Part shown: one piece after another, positions 36,085 to 47,836 of the stretch
How the letters are laid out: each line of letters starts with the position of its first letter
Numbering within the stretch: the stretch's first letter is position 1
Assembly (NCBI RefSeq): GCF_020497125.1
Contig: NC_059077.1
Span: 27,355,340-27,419,339 of the forward strand
Reading direction: 5' to 3'
DNA: 64,000 nt
Source of the DNA: Mauremys mutica
Lineage: Eukaryota; Chordata; Testudines; Geoemydidae
Position numbers and translations under genes: made by a program
The notes under the pieces: generated by a model
What the model saw: the letters and a program-made list of their open reading frames with translations, nothing else
Databases searched by the model: none
What the model was told of the DNA's origin: nothing

Positions 36085-37077
36085 CTATACAGTAAAATCA
36101 TTCCTCAAAGTGTGTAAGTGGTCTGCTAATGATTGACAGAGGTCTGCACATGTTTTCAAATCCAATTCTTTTTCTTGGAGAGCTTGACTTGTGTGGTAAA
36201 AGTGTTGTAAAATTTCATTCCACATGGTCAACATGAATACAAACTCTAGTTCTTGCATCTTGTTTGCAATGTTTTCTGCCTCTCGTATAGTTTCTCCCTT
36301 TTGTGATTGGTCTTCAGCTATACTTTCTAATGCATCCACAATCTCTGAGTAGGACTCCAGAATTGCACTTGTTGCCACTGCATGTGCCTCCCAGCGAGTA
36401 TTTGAAAGAGATTTCAACACACAATCATTGCCCAAATATGTTTTAAGAACTGCCCATCGGTGTGTTGAGATGGAGAAAAATGTATAAAGTAACTGGACTG
36501 TTGAGAAAAACCTTACTGCCACCGGACAACAATCAACAGCACTGTGGCCAACAAGATTGAGAGAGTGTGCAGCACATGGAATGAATATTGTATATTTGTT
36601 CTGTTCTAAAAGCTTCTGCATTCCTTGATAACGCCCTGACATGTTGGAAGCATTGTCATAAGCTTGACCTCTGCACTTTGAGAAATCTATTTTGCAAACT
36701 TGGCATAGATAATGCAGTACTTGATTTGCCATTTCTTCATGAGTGTGGCTTTTCAAATTGAGGGATGTTATAAATCTTTCAACTGGTTTTCCATCTGTGA
36801 GAGACACATATCTTAGTACAATGCTCAATTGATCAATATGTGAAAGATCAGGTATAGAGTTGACAGATAAACTGAAGTACCCAGCAGTACTTATTTCATC
36901 CACAATAGCTGAATGAACTTTGTCATTCATTAGACCAATGCGTTCATCATATATTGTCTTGGATAAGTATAATGGGTTACCTTTGCCCGCATTCCCATAT
37001 TTTGAGATATGGCCTGCTAAAAATGGGTCAATCTGAGCCACAAGCTTCAACAATCTCAAGAAATTTCCATTCTGCAA
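36085..37077 (-). pseudogene. hAT transposase fragment, DUF4371 region
   Basis: A 330-codon open frame with the DUF4371 features of zinc finger MYM-type 1-like transposases: HIDQLSIVLRYVS, AYDNASNMSG with a DxxxxM-like core, IPCAAHSLNLVGH, and LSNTRWEAH (conserved RW). It ends abruptly before the hATC dimerisation domain. The upstream zinc-finger part (37077-37740) is in other frames with stops. It therefore cannot encode a complete transposase, although this central frame is intact. Confidence 0.88.
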
Positions 37078-37832
37078 TGATCTAAATGTGTCATTTGATC
37101 CCTGGAAAGGCAGACCACGGGTTCAGCTAATGTTTGAATAACAGCTATAACACGCTGCAAGACATGTTGCCAGTATTCACGCTCCTCTTTAATTTGTTCT
37201 TCCAATTTGTGTGTCAATCCAAAGCCCTGTCTTCGATTTAAATATGTCTACATTGAACCTCTGAGAGTAGTGCTATTTTCATGTTGTTCAATTAAAACAG
37301 TATTCCGCCAGTCACTAAATCCATTTGCAGCAAACCAGGATGTTGAAAGTTTATATGCAAAAAGTTTGCAAACGAAACAATACACATTCCCTGTTGATGA
37401 TGACTACAGCAGCTATTCTTGAGTGTATTTCTCACCATTCACTTTCATGCCAAAAATATTTTTTGTGGACAATATCTTGCTTGTTTGCCATTGGTAAAAG
37501 TCCGACGTGATTTCTCAAATGGCCCAGTGTGTTGTTGACAGTCATTTGGTCCACGATCTATCCAGTAAGCGACATCATTGGTACTGAAATCAATCCCCAT
37601 ACCAGGATCTTTTCTCCTATTATTTACAGCATGAGCAGGTTCAGTCTCTGACATATTCACATCTTCTAGAACAATGTCAGTTTTACCACCAGGAGTAGGA
37701 TGATCAGTTACAGTCTCTGATTTCCTCGCATTATTTCAATCTACGTTAGCAGGATGCCCCCCCCCCCCCGGTTTAGGTGGGAATAAGTAATAAAAAGAAT
37801 AGAAAAATGGGGGGAGAGTGTTAGACTTCCTT

Positions 37833-37945
37833 ACTGGTCTAGGGGGCCCAAGAAGACAGTAAACTCCCACAGGCCTCCTGGTTGGAGTGGCTGCCAGCCC
37901 AGGGATGGGATGGCAGGGGGTAGGAGGATGCAGGCCCACTCCACT
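37833..37945. repeat. Direct repeat R, right copy
   Basis: About 113 bp nearly identical to 35891-36008, inside the 5' region of the hAT element. A poly-C run (37757-37769) lies just upstream. Confidence 0.9.
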
Positions 37946-38246
37946 ACACAAAGTTCTGATTTTTCCCATGATGACTACTTCGATGCTTTTTCTGAAATAT
38001 CAAATATCACATTTTTTCCAAAAAAAAAACCAACTCATTTTTTTGGTGCCCTCTGCTTTGCTGGTGGCTCTAAGCACGTGCTTAGTCTGCCTATTGGGTA
38101 ATCAAGCCCTGCTTGAAATGTACCTGGATCTCTGGATTGTCCTCTGTCTTCCCTGAGTACACTGCAAGCAGTAATCCTAGCTGCTCCTCAGTATCTGGCG
38201 TGTCTGGTAGCTCAGGAAGTTCAGACGAGTCCTAGGGGCAGCAGTA

Positions 38247-38700
38247 GGATTGCCAGTGTCCAGTTTTCAACTGGAACACCCGGCCAAAAAGGGACCTGGC
38301 GGCTCCAGTCAGCACTCCTGACTGGGCCATTAAAATCTGGTCAGCGGCACAGCAGGGCTAAGGCAGGCTTCCTGCCTGCTGTGGCTCCATGCAGCGGCAT
38401 GTCCCACCTCTGGCTCCTACACACAGGGGCAGCAAGGGGACTCTGCATGTTGCCCCCGCTCCAAGCGCCGGTTCTGCAGCTCTCATTGGTCAGGAACCAT
38501 ACCCACACCCCCAGCCAGAGCCCCCACCCACTCCTGCACCGTAACCCCCTGAGCCAGCCCACTGAAAATGTGCAAGTGAGTGAGGGTTGGGAGAGTGAGT
38601 GACAGAGGGAGGGGAGATGGAGTGTCCCGGGCTGTGGCTTCACATAAGGGGTGGGGCAGGGCAAGGGTGTTCAGTTTTGTGCAAGTAGAAAGTTGGCAAA
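38247..38700. repeat. GC-rich dispersed repeat with inverted ends
   Basis: Starts gattgccagtgtccagttttc and ends gttttgtgcaagtagaaagttggcaa; both ends share an inverted ttgccA-type terminus. Open frames inside have no domain. Confidence 0.5.
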
Positions 38701-38930
38701 GGCGGCAGAAGACGTTCTCAGCTGGCTCAGACTCCAGCAGCAGGGTGGAGGCGCCTCCCTCAGTGGCTTCCTCCTAACTGAACTACAGGGGCTGCCTTTT
38801 ATACTTCCTGTTCCTGTCCCACCCTTCTGCTTCCGGTGTTGTGGGCGTGGCTTTCCTGATTCCACCCATCAGGGTGCATCTGGCCCTCCCTTGCTGTCAA
38901 TCTCCAAGGGAGGCCACGCTACACAGATAC
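38701..38930. repeat. LTR-like flank, related to 35234-35282
   Basis: 38872-38926 (ggccctcccttgctgtcaat...agggaggccac) matches 35234-35282 in the same orientation, so the minisatellite/hAT block sits between two copies of this sequence. Probably parts of one old LTR-type element. Confidence 0.5.
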
Positions 38931-40974
38931 TATGTTTGTACATTTGTTTACATGCACAAAAAATTGTATCTCTGAGCACAAAACTTGGGTAGAGTGGATA
39001 AATTCACATCAAGCCACTCTGCATGCTCCTATTCTGCATCTGTGCTAATGTGCTTTTGTATATACACATAGATGTACCCACGAATTTTACAGGCATGTAT
39101 GTTAGAGGTTGGCAAATAGTGAAAATACATTTGCACAAGTTTTAAATGAATTAATTTATTTCAACCACATTCCTGTCCCTTTTTGTTTTCAACTTCTATG
39201 AATATTATAACAAAAGAGTTTACTTATTATTTTGTGATATATGGGCACCTACAAGCTCCGACTGAGAACAGGCCCCATTCTGCTAGGTACTGTACAGACA
39301 CACAGGAAGAGATAGTGCCCAGGGAGTGTATAGTCTAAATAGACGAGATAGATGAAGGCTAGGGAAAAAAAGATGCATTATCCCCACTGTGCAGATTAAT
39401 GCCCAATGTCCCACAGCAGTCTGGAGCAAAATTGGGAATTAAACCCAGGCCTCCTCCTCATGTTTCTGTACCAGATTTGGACTGGCCACAGAGCTTGCTT
39501 ATGCACACCATATGTATTCAAAATCTTTTAATGCTCCCCCAGGTAATGCGCTGAGGTTAGCTTTAATAAGGTATTTTACACACAGTGCCACCTAGTGGCT
39601 GATTATAATACAGTTTAGTATTCCATTACGGTACATTCCTGACTCCCCATCAATGCCTTAAAACACAGACACCCCGCGCCCTTCCCCTAATTTACAGGAT
39701 TGTTCATGGACACAGTGAATTTTAAGCAATAAAATATTAATAGGCATTAATATTGAATTTATAAACATGAGTATTTGCATGGAAACTTGATTCAAATAGT
39801 TTGAGTAAGGAACATGCAGCACCTATGTTTTTGAAAACCAATCAACATAACTTGAATTTGAGAAAAATAATCTGCTCCCGGAGAGGAGAAAAAGCCCCAT
39901 ACCCAGGTGCAGTGAATCCAATAGATTATTTGCGCTGAAATATTTGCTCTGCTCTAATGTTTTTGGAGGGCTGCAGAATATAAGCCCCGCACTGCAGAGT
40001 GTTATTCCTAGGTTACAGATCTGCAGTCTCTACCCTTTTCCTGTGAGCAGCTGGCATGAAATGTAAATTGATAAAGATTTTATTGCTCTGGCTAGAAGCA
40101 GCCTCTTTACACTGCTGGAGGCAAAAAGAAAATCATATTTAGTGGAAAATTCCTGATAAATAGCACACAGATAATAGAAACCCAGCGATCTATGCCTTAA
40201 AAATAGGAAAATGTCCATAGAAAATAGTATGGTACCTTAAGAAAGCCTGCAAATACTTGCTTAAGAAACAGTTCAAAGAAACCAAATTATGGTGCATTAT
40301 AATTATATTCCAGCACACAGAGATCTCCACATTTACAAAATAAACTACTGCCTGACTGAGATAAGACAGACAAAATATTGTAGCTGGGTGAACTTCAAAC
40401 AGTTCACTCTGGCTAATCCCTTTAAATCTGGATACTTATCTGCCTCTTCTGTATCTTCTGAGGGTGCTTTTATCCTTCCTTTCTCCTCCCATGTCTCCAC
40501 CCTGTACTCCATCCTCTCTGTCTCCCATCCTTTCCCCTCCTTCTTCTGACCCCAACCAGATGCTACCTCTGGTTTCATATTTCCATTTCCGTTCCCTCTA
40601 CCTGACCCCAGGAGTTCCCTGTCTTAGATGATATTCTGTTTAGTGCAATGTCAGTTCAGAAATTTCTCAGCTGGACACTGGTCACATGTTCTTTTCAAAT
40701 CTCACATACTCTGCACGTCTCCACCTCAAAAGTGCTCAGAATGTACTGAATTCTATTCCTCCTGATTAAAACTCTGGGCAAAGCCTGGAACCCAGGAGAT
40801 TTCAAGACATCAACTTCCATTTAAAAATGGTTAGACCAGCTGAGACCACAATAAAGAATCAGCAAAGTTAAGAAGTGAGCAAGGAGGTGGGAAGTTTATC
40901 CAAAATCAGTTCAACCTATTAACAGCAACAACAACAAAGTTGGGTTCATTTGAGATTTTTTTTTACTGGGGATT
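38931..40974. other. Intergenic, one dispersed repeat
   Basis: 39230-39475 is copy 3 of dispersed repeat D (ccattctgctaggtactgtac...gaattaaacccaggcctcc). No gene recognised elsewhere. Confidence 0.5.
39230..39475 (+). repeat. Dispersed repeat family D, copy 3
   Basis: Same orientation as 11625-11850 and 21838-22060. Contains ggccccattctgctaggtac and aaacccaggcctcc. Confidence 0.65.
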
Positions 40975-41086
40975 GTATTGATCTGGTCAGTTCATTGATT
41001 CCCTCCACAATGTGTCTCTGCTGGCCGCACATCAAGGCAGAAGCTAGCAAGGACCTTCGGGGGAGTCAAACCCGTTCTCAGTCCTG

Positions 41087-41810
41087 GTGCTGTTCTTTGC
41101 TCCAGTGGAATATTGTACAGCAGTTTGGGGCAGATGTTGGCGTACCCACCTCGTTGATTCAGAACTGAATACAGCCACCCATATCATGAGTGGTTGCCTT
41201 AGTCACACATTCATACCTAATTTATATGTGTTGTCTCATATAGCTCCTCCAGAGCTTCAACAAGAGGCCCTCACCCTTAAAACTGAATGGAAGGCTATGA
41301 AAAATGAAAAAAAGCTGCTGCACACAAGGCCGACAATGGTTCCAATAAGACACACGTCTCACAAGATCTACTCAGCTCCAGAAGAAAACACCTACTGCTG
41401 CAGCGCCTGTTGACTTGTCATGACTGACTTGGCGACATCTTTTTTCATTAGCTTGTCATGCATTCGTGTCCAGAGCTGCCCATCCAGGGCTACCAGTCAA
41501 ATGCCAATCTTGGATGTACAATGGCATATCAGGGCCAATAGCTATGTCCTCACATAGAAACAGCAACTATGTGATAGAAGCCCTAATTTACACCCACCTG
41601 TTTGCAATCTGGGAAGCTGATCCTGGATTGGCTCAACAGACTGCTGACTGGAATGGCCAGAATAGCTTCCATAATGCAGAATTTTGGCTTAACCCAATCT
41701 TCACAGTGTGATTGCAGGGCAGCAATACAGATGGTCAAACACAATTGGAGGGGCGTCTGCAAGTGTTTGCTATCCTTGCGGATGCAGCAGCTAGATGGCT
41801 GAATAATCTA
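41087..41810 (+). pseudogene. Non-CR1 LINE reverse transcriptase, C-terminal remnant
   Basis: EYCTAVWGRCWRTHLVDSELN, then HIMSGCL and HIAPPELQQEAL, fits the C-terminal domain of jockey/Rex-type non-LTR retrotransposons (YCAPVWxR...HTxxVD...TGCL...IAPPxLRR). It is followed at about 41600-41800 by a frame with LTQSSQCDCRAAIQMVKH, resembling the C-terminal Cys-His segment of such elements. Several stops lie between; the clade cannot be fixed by eye. Confidence 0.6.
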
Positions 41811-41894
41811 AATAATGACTTGTGACATCCACAGAAGAAAAAGTTTTCTTTTTGCTGGTGAAGATCTTCAGGGATTGGTTTGGGGACGTACATT

Positions 41895-42200
41895 TTCATA
41901 TATTCAGCAGTGATTGTGAAGGGGAGGTTCATAGAACAGTGGGGAAGTTTGCAGAGGACATTAAGCTGTAAAAACAGTAGAAAAAACAAGACTATGAGAA
42001 ATTGCAGCAAAACTTAACCTCATTGGGGAATTGGGCAATACTGTGATAGATTAAATTTAATGCTGACAAAGACAAAATAAACTTCTTGAATATGCTGATG
42101 GGGGCTCTGAGTTCACAGGATACCCTGAGGACAGAGACCCAGGAGTCATCATCACAGACAGCTCAACAAAACATGTGTGCAGCTACTCAGGGATTGCTGC
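41895..42200 (+). mobile_element. Very old CR1/L3-like fragment
   Basis: Phrases such as gggcaatactgtgatag...aaatttaatgctgacaaag and gacccaggagtcatcatcac resemble the RT C-terminal coding region (W..N..KFNADK, D.GV) in degraded form. Confidence 0.45.
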
Positions 42201-42352
42201 TACACATCAACCTTTTGGACTATTTTGTTTTGTTCAGACTGTTGCTGACTTAACTGGTTTATGGTTATTACTTGTTTTGACTGACAATTTACTTGTGTGT
42301 CTTGCTTCATTTTTTTGGTAGCTTGGGATTGCAGTTTTGGGGTGCATCTGAG

Positions 42353-43190
42353 TGTAACAACCCGTCAATGACCCAGCAATCACGGACAGAGTTCAAAGTT
42401 ATTCTTTGGGCAGTTTAATGGGTTACACCCCTCACCCCACACTCAGGCTGTGATGTTTCTCTCCCTGCACTCCAGCAACAGCCAAAAATAAAAGTAAAAC
42501 CAAACCCTTTGTCCCTGAATTCTGGATTCTGATTGGTTCTGGTAGTAGCTTCCAGCTTGTTCTATCTGCCTCCAGGACTTCAGGCAATCTGGGAACTGAA
42601 GCCCTGAACTTCCGTTGTCCAGGGGCAAGTCCCCTTGAGTCTTAGCATAGTATGTCAGGGACAAATAGCTCCTGAGGGGGTTACATTTAGAACAAACACA
42701 TTTCAGAGACAACATCTCAAAACCAATATAACAGACCGTATACATACCTATCTTATCCCTAAGGTGTATCTCTCTCTGGATCTGGAAAGGCCCTACTGCT
42801 TAGATGCCCTCCGCAGAGTCCTCTCTTTCTCACTCTGTTAGCTTGTCTCTCTAGACAGCTTCTGACAAGTGACTGCCCATCTCCTCAGAGGGCTTTTAAC
42901 TATTTAGCATTCTTTTGAGCTCCAAGTTCCCAGCCTGGCAAAAGAAACTTGCATCTTCCTTCAAGACAGGATGCAAGGTCCCTGAAGCAGATACTTTTAC
43001 CCATTGTCTTTCAAGCGTGAGACTGGGTATTCTTAGCTGGGTAGCCATTGTATTACTTCCCTGTTTGTTCTCCCCACAGCCCCCAATCTAAATTAATTTA
43101 ATGCAGTCAGGAAGGAAGTCCTTATAATCAAATACACCATAACGCCCCCTCACTGACCCGGTCATGTACAGTGCTCCTAAAATTGTTACA
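42353..43190 (-). mobile_element. LTR, family B, probably solo
   Basis: Minus strand: starts tgtaacaattttaggagc and ends gacgggttgttaca (TG...CA with tgtaaca/tgttaca inverted ends), 838 bp. No internal coding sequence adjoins. A target duplication was not found, so the ends are approximate. A fragment of the same family is at 47786-47836. Confidence 0.6.
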
Positions 43191-44224
43191 TCTTGCTATT
43201 CATAACATTACATATCAGCTCCACTTCTCTCAGACTGTGCTTTTACTTCTCCATGCAATTTGATGCTCCACGCTTGCAATTAATTATGGAGTAATTACTG
43301 CACATGGCTATTGACCAAGTAAAATAAAAGGTCATTGATTTTTTTGTCTCTGTACTACCAGAGATGGGATAGATTTGGCTTAACAATAGAAAGGATGGAT
43401 TCTGGCCCTATAGGGGTGTGAGGCATATTGGATTCTTTTCTGACAAAATTCTTGAGAAGTATTAGCTCATTTAGGGTTCAGATTTCAATTTCAGGAACTC
43501 TCTCTGTGTGTATTCCTTAGGGATTTTTTTCCCATTTATTGTTTGGGTTCTGTAAAGTCATTGGGCCGAATTCTGCCCTGACAGGAGCAGACAGAACGGT
43601 TGACTCATTTTAGCACTGGTAATGTTTGCTATAAAATTATTTTTGCTTTATTCATTGGTTTGAAAAAAATTAGTTACAATTAAATGTACAGAATTAATTT
43701 TAGCAAGAGGCAAGTAGCCTGGGAGCAGTGTGATAATTTACCATGAGTATGTGGCCAGGTCTGTGACAAAGTAACATTTCTACAGTATGCTGTAGGTAGA
43801 GGTTATACTAGAGTGCTTTCAAGGGTTTCTAATATTATGATCTTGAATAACTACGCACGTTATAAATACTCCTATGTCTCAATATGCTTATACCATTGGC
43901 CTTTACTTGTGTAAACACAAACTCCATGCAGGCAAACATGCAATATTTCTACATTTTAGGGCTTTATATTGCAACCTTACTCATGTGCTCAAGTATTAAG
44001 TTGATGAGGGCCATATAAGTACCTATATGGAGAAACAAGAAATCCCACTGGCACATGGGTAAGGTCATTTCAGTGAAGATTCCAGGATTAGGCCCTCCAC
44101 AAGCTTTCACTGATATTTCTGAAGACAATATTTCTAAGTAAAGTAACATCGTTATAAGCGAAGGCCAGAATTTCTTCAATGAATACGAGTTATTCTTTAT
44201 TATCTTCCGTGACATGTTAAGTCA
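43191..44224. other. Intergenic, nothing recognised
   Basis: No gene, RNA or nameable repeat. Confidence 0.5.
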
Positions 44225-44465
44225 AACATTTCCCAGGATGCAATGTTTCAGATTTCACTTTAGCACGTTTCATTGCTCCCATTGCACACAGGTTGGATTT
44301 CTTCTGTGTGCAAATCCCATTCTGATAGGCTGGTTCTCATCCTTCAGACACTGGTACGGCATGAGGCAGAGGCACTTTGATTCTGTGAATGGAAGAGTTT
44401 GGGGGTTATACGCAAACCAGTTTTGCAAAAGGGTTTGTCTCAGCTTTCTTCTCCAGGCAATTAAT
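44225..44465. repeat. Paired block A, copy 1
   Basis: Shares tttcattgctcccattgcacac, the following caaatcccattctgata, and ggcagaggcacttt...ttctgtgaa with 60830-61060, in the same orientation, at roughly two-thirds identity by eye. Confidence 0.6.
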
Positions 44466-44500
44466 CCATAGGGCTGGCACTAAGGCATTAGCAAAAAGAT

Positions 44501-45710
44501 ATAGAATCATAGAATCATAGAATTCAAGATCAGAAGGGACCATTATGATCATCTAGTCTGACCTCCTGCAAGATGCAGGCCAAATAAGCCGATCCACCCA
44601 CTCCTGAACTAATTCTCTCCCTTGACTCTGCTGTTGAATGCTCCAAATCGTGATTTAGAGACTTCAAGTAGCAGATAATCCAGCAGCAAGCGACCCCTGC
44701 CCCATGCTTCGGAGGAAGGCAAAAAACCTCCAGGGCCACTGCCAATCTACCCTGGAGGAAAATTCCTTCCCGACCCCAAGTATGGCGATCAGCTGAACCC
44801 CGAGCATGCGGGCAAGTCTCTCCAGCCAGACCCTCTGGAAAGGGCTAACAATATCCCAACATTGACCCTTTGTACTAATTACCAGTGTGGCACGTTATTG
44901 ACCTATTGACTAAACCCGTTATCCTATCATACCACACCCTCCATAAACTTATCCAGCTTAATCTTAAAGTCATGGAGGTCCTTCGCCCCCACTGTTTCCC
45001 CTCGGTAGGCTGTTCCAGAATTGCACTCCTCTGATGGTTAGAAACCTTCGTCTAATTTCAAGCCTAAATTTCCTAACTGACAATTTATATCCGTTTGTCC
45101 TCGTGTCCACATTAGCACTGAGCTGAAATAATTCCTCTCCTTCCCTGGTATTTATCCCTCTGATATATTTAAAGAGTGCAATCATATCTCCTCTTGTCCT
45201 TCTTTTGGTTAAGGAAAACAAACCGAGCTCCTCAAGTCTCCTTTCATACGACAGGCCTTCCATTCCTCGGATCATTCTAGTGGCCCTTCTTTGTACTCGT
45301 TCCAGTTTGAATTCATCCTTCTTAAACATGGGAGACCAAAACTGCACACAATACTCCAAATGAGGTCTTACCAACGCCTTATATAACGGGACTAGCACCT
45401 CCTTATCTCTACTAGAAATACCTCGCCTAATGCATCCCAAGACTGCATTAGCTTTTTTAACGGCCACATCACATTGCTTACTCATAGTCATCCTACAATC
45501 AACCAGGACTCCTAGGTCCTTCTCCTCCTCCGTTACTTCCAACTGGTGCGTCCCCAGCTTATAACTAAAATTCTTATTAGTCATCCCTAAATGCATAACC
45601 TTACACTTCTCATTATTGAATTTCATCTTGTTACTAATACTCCAGTTTACAAGGTCATCCAAATCTCCCTGGAGGATATCCCGATCCTTTTCCGAATTGG
45701 CAATATGATT
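44501..45710 (-). mobile_element. CR1 LINE 3' half
   Basis: A 230-codon frame on the minus strand (44970-45662) covers the RT C-terminus (NEKCKVMHLG, EEKDLGVLVD, EYCVQFWSPMFKKD, RATRMIRGMEG). The 3' UTR carries aaattccttcccgacccc and the tail ends in tandem atagaatc units at 44501. 5' truncated at about 45710. Confidence 0.93.
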
Positions 45711-46254
45711 GTTACAAAAGCTTTCACTAGTTTTAGTGGCATTCTATGTGTAAATTGAGAAAATACATGTGTAAGCACTAACATATGGAGAAGTGGCTGT
45801 GAGGAGTGGTTCTAAAAGGCATAAGTATTTAACTTTAACCCCGTAAATGCCCATGATGTGCACAGCAGCCCTTTCAAATGTTTTTCAGATGCACCTACTC
45901 AAAAAGGCATGACGACTTGGGTATTCTTAGAGATGTACTTAGAAGAAAGGAAGAGCAGGTGTCAGCACTCATGAAGAAAGAAATAAAATGTAAAAGAGGG
46001 AAGGTGATTTGGAACTGAATCTTGCAAGGGGATGCAGGAATTTGCTCTGCACACTTGTATTTTTGCATACAGCAACACAGGATTCTTAATTTTCACATAT
46101 CCTCTTATTTTCTGGATATATGGGGCATACGTTATGAGGATGCAATGTCAGTTAAACAATGTGTCTGAATTTTTGCACACTCTGAGGGGCACCTTTCGAT
46201 GAAGTGTCTCTCTTATCTGTGAGTGCAAACATGCCTCCTGCCCTCCCACCCCAA
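45711..46254. other. Intergenic, nothing recognised
   Basis: No coding sequence or repeat identified. Confidence 0.5.
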
Positions 46255-46475
46255 GGGAAGGCAGAGTGCGCCTGCTACCCTTTTTCCTGGCACAACTACT
46301 TTGTACATGGTGTCAGCCAAGAAAATTTTGCACATTTACAGGAAAACTCACTGCTGTTATCACCCTGTTACACAGTAAATAGCAGAGTTGCACAATGAAT
46401 GTTGACATACTAACTCTCTTAGGAATTTTGCAAAACAACCTAATTCTGTGTGCACTGTACCTAGCAAACAAACAT
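46255..46475. repeat. Paired block B, copy 1
   Basis: Shares ggtgtcagccaagaaaatttt, gctgttatcaccctgttacac and gcagagttgcacaat with 62790-63010, in the same order and orientation as blocks A. Confidence 0.6.
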
Positions 46476-46486
46476 GGATTTAACAC

Positions 46487-46790
46487 ATAGGCACCGACTC
46501 CATGGATGCTCTGGGGCTCAAGAACCCATGGAAAAAAAATAGTGGGTTCTCAGCACCCACCAGCCACCGCTGTTCACTGTTTGGCAGCTGGGGGAGGCAC
46601 TTGGGAGAGGGTGGAGAGCAGGGAGCGGTAGGTGGGGGCTTCGGAGAAGGAGGCAGAACGGGCATGGGAAGAGGAGGGGCAGGGCCTTGGGAGAGGAGGC
46701 AGAGCAGGAGAAGGAAGAGGTGGAGTGAGGGCAAGGCCTTGGAGTGGAGTTGGGGTGGAGCACGCCCGGAGAAAAATAAAAAAGTCAACC
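46487..46790 (+). repeat. GC-rich dispersed repeat E, copy 2
   Basis: Starts cataggcaccgactccatgg and has gggttctcagcacccacc. It is the inverted homologue of 18126-18412. The Gly/Glu-rich frames within are compositional. Confidence 0.65.
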
Positions 46791-46945
46791 CAACTCAACC
46801 TGCCCATTTTCATCTAGCATAGAGACAACTTGATGGCCATATTCAGGAAGAAAAATTTCCTTCAGTCGATCTGTCATACTGTGGTGAAAGCAGATTGATA
46901 TTAGAAGGGTAACAAACTGAGAACTGTATTATTTTACCTTTGTAG

Positions 46946-47116
46946 GAGAGGACTCAGTGGCTTCCCTGATGGTGGAGGATGAGGAGACTCCTATGCTTGT
47001 ACCTGTAGACCCCAGAAGAACCATCACTGGAGAGGGAGGAGGACTTTCCCAGGAGTTCTGATGATTTTGAGTTTGAAATTGTATTGCTATACAAATGTTT
47101 GAAAATCATCCTCTTG
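46946..47116 (+). pseudogene. Possible decayed acidic exon, unidentified
   Basis: After a tttacctttgtag acceptor, the phase-1 frame reads EDSVASLMVEDEETPML and continues to a TGA at 47059. From about 47010 the next frame reads PEEPSLEREEDFP and SSDDFEFE. At 47101 the first frame resumes as ENHPLDFPPEETELQN and a stop. Protein-like text hopping between two frames suggests an exon of an acidic, disordered protein carrying frameshifts, or chance. No family recognised, no downstream donor. Confidence 0.3.
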
Positions 47117-47264
47117 ATTTTCCACCTGAAGAAACAGAACTACAAAACTAGTCTCTTAAGGCCACAACCCTGACAGTTGATCTAAGCAAGCAAACCTTTG
47201 TTCTCATGTATGAGAGGAAGGGGCATGTGTGTCTGTCCAATGATTACATCACTAGTCTGGGACT

Positions 47265-47430
47265 TGGGAAAGCTGGCTTCAGTGCCCTGCTGCATAACAG
47301 ATTTCCTATGGTTCCCTGGGCAAATCACTTAGCCTCTCTGTGCCTCATTTCCTTCCCTGTAAAATACAGATAATGGCACTTCCCTACCTCAGAAGGGTGT
47401 TCATAAATACAAAGGCTGTGAGGCAATCAG
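47265..47430 (+). mobile_element. MIR-like SINE
   Basis: ccctgggcaaatcacttagcc, ctgtgcctcatttccttccc and gtaaaatacagataatgg are the MIR core-to-tail phrases. Confidence 0.75.
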
Positions 47431-47785
47431 TTACCCGGTAATGAGGGACATTATACATACCTTAGGTGCCATGCCTCAATAATCTCAATGGGGATGTGTG
47501 GGAGTTCGCTCATGCAGATCAGTTTGCAGGATCAGGGCCAAGGTATTTGTGTTCCCCACCTTCTGCAGTCGTGCTGCTTCTATACACAGTAACAATGAAT
47601 ACACAGATTAAGGTACACGGATATAAAAATAGCCTCCTCCATCATCTGAAACTTGAACTGAAACCTTAGCATTTGAGAAAACGGTCTTACTTTGAAGTTT
47701 GCACACTTCTGTGCTTCCTGGTTTCAGTCAGGAGGACTGGAAACAAAAGTGAAGATACACCACAAGAAAAGCTGCTGGGAATGCA

Positions 47786-47836
47786 TGGTGTTTGTTCTAA
47801 ATATAACCCCTCAGGAGTTATTTGTCCCCGACTTAG
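47786..47836 (+). mobile_element. Fragment of LTR family B
   Basis: tgtttgttctaaatataacc and tcaggagttatttgtcccc are the reverse complement of 42655-42702 in LTR B, with a few differences. Confidence 0.6.

Larger units (their letters stand above)
36060..38111 (-). mobile_element. hAT-superfamily transposon (ZMYM1-like), truncated
   Basis: On the minus strand the 5' end at about 38111 reads cagggcttgattaccc, then subterminal sequence, an ATG at about 37969, a TTF-type zinc finger region at about 37660-37445 (DVAYWIDRGP) and a long frame. The 3' end lacks the region for the hATC dimerisation domain. Repeat R (37833-37945) interrupts the N-terminal part. Confidence 0.85.
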
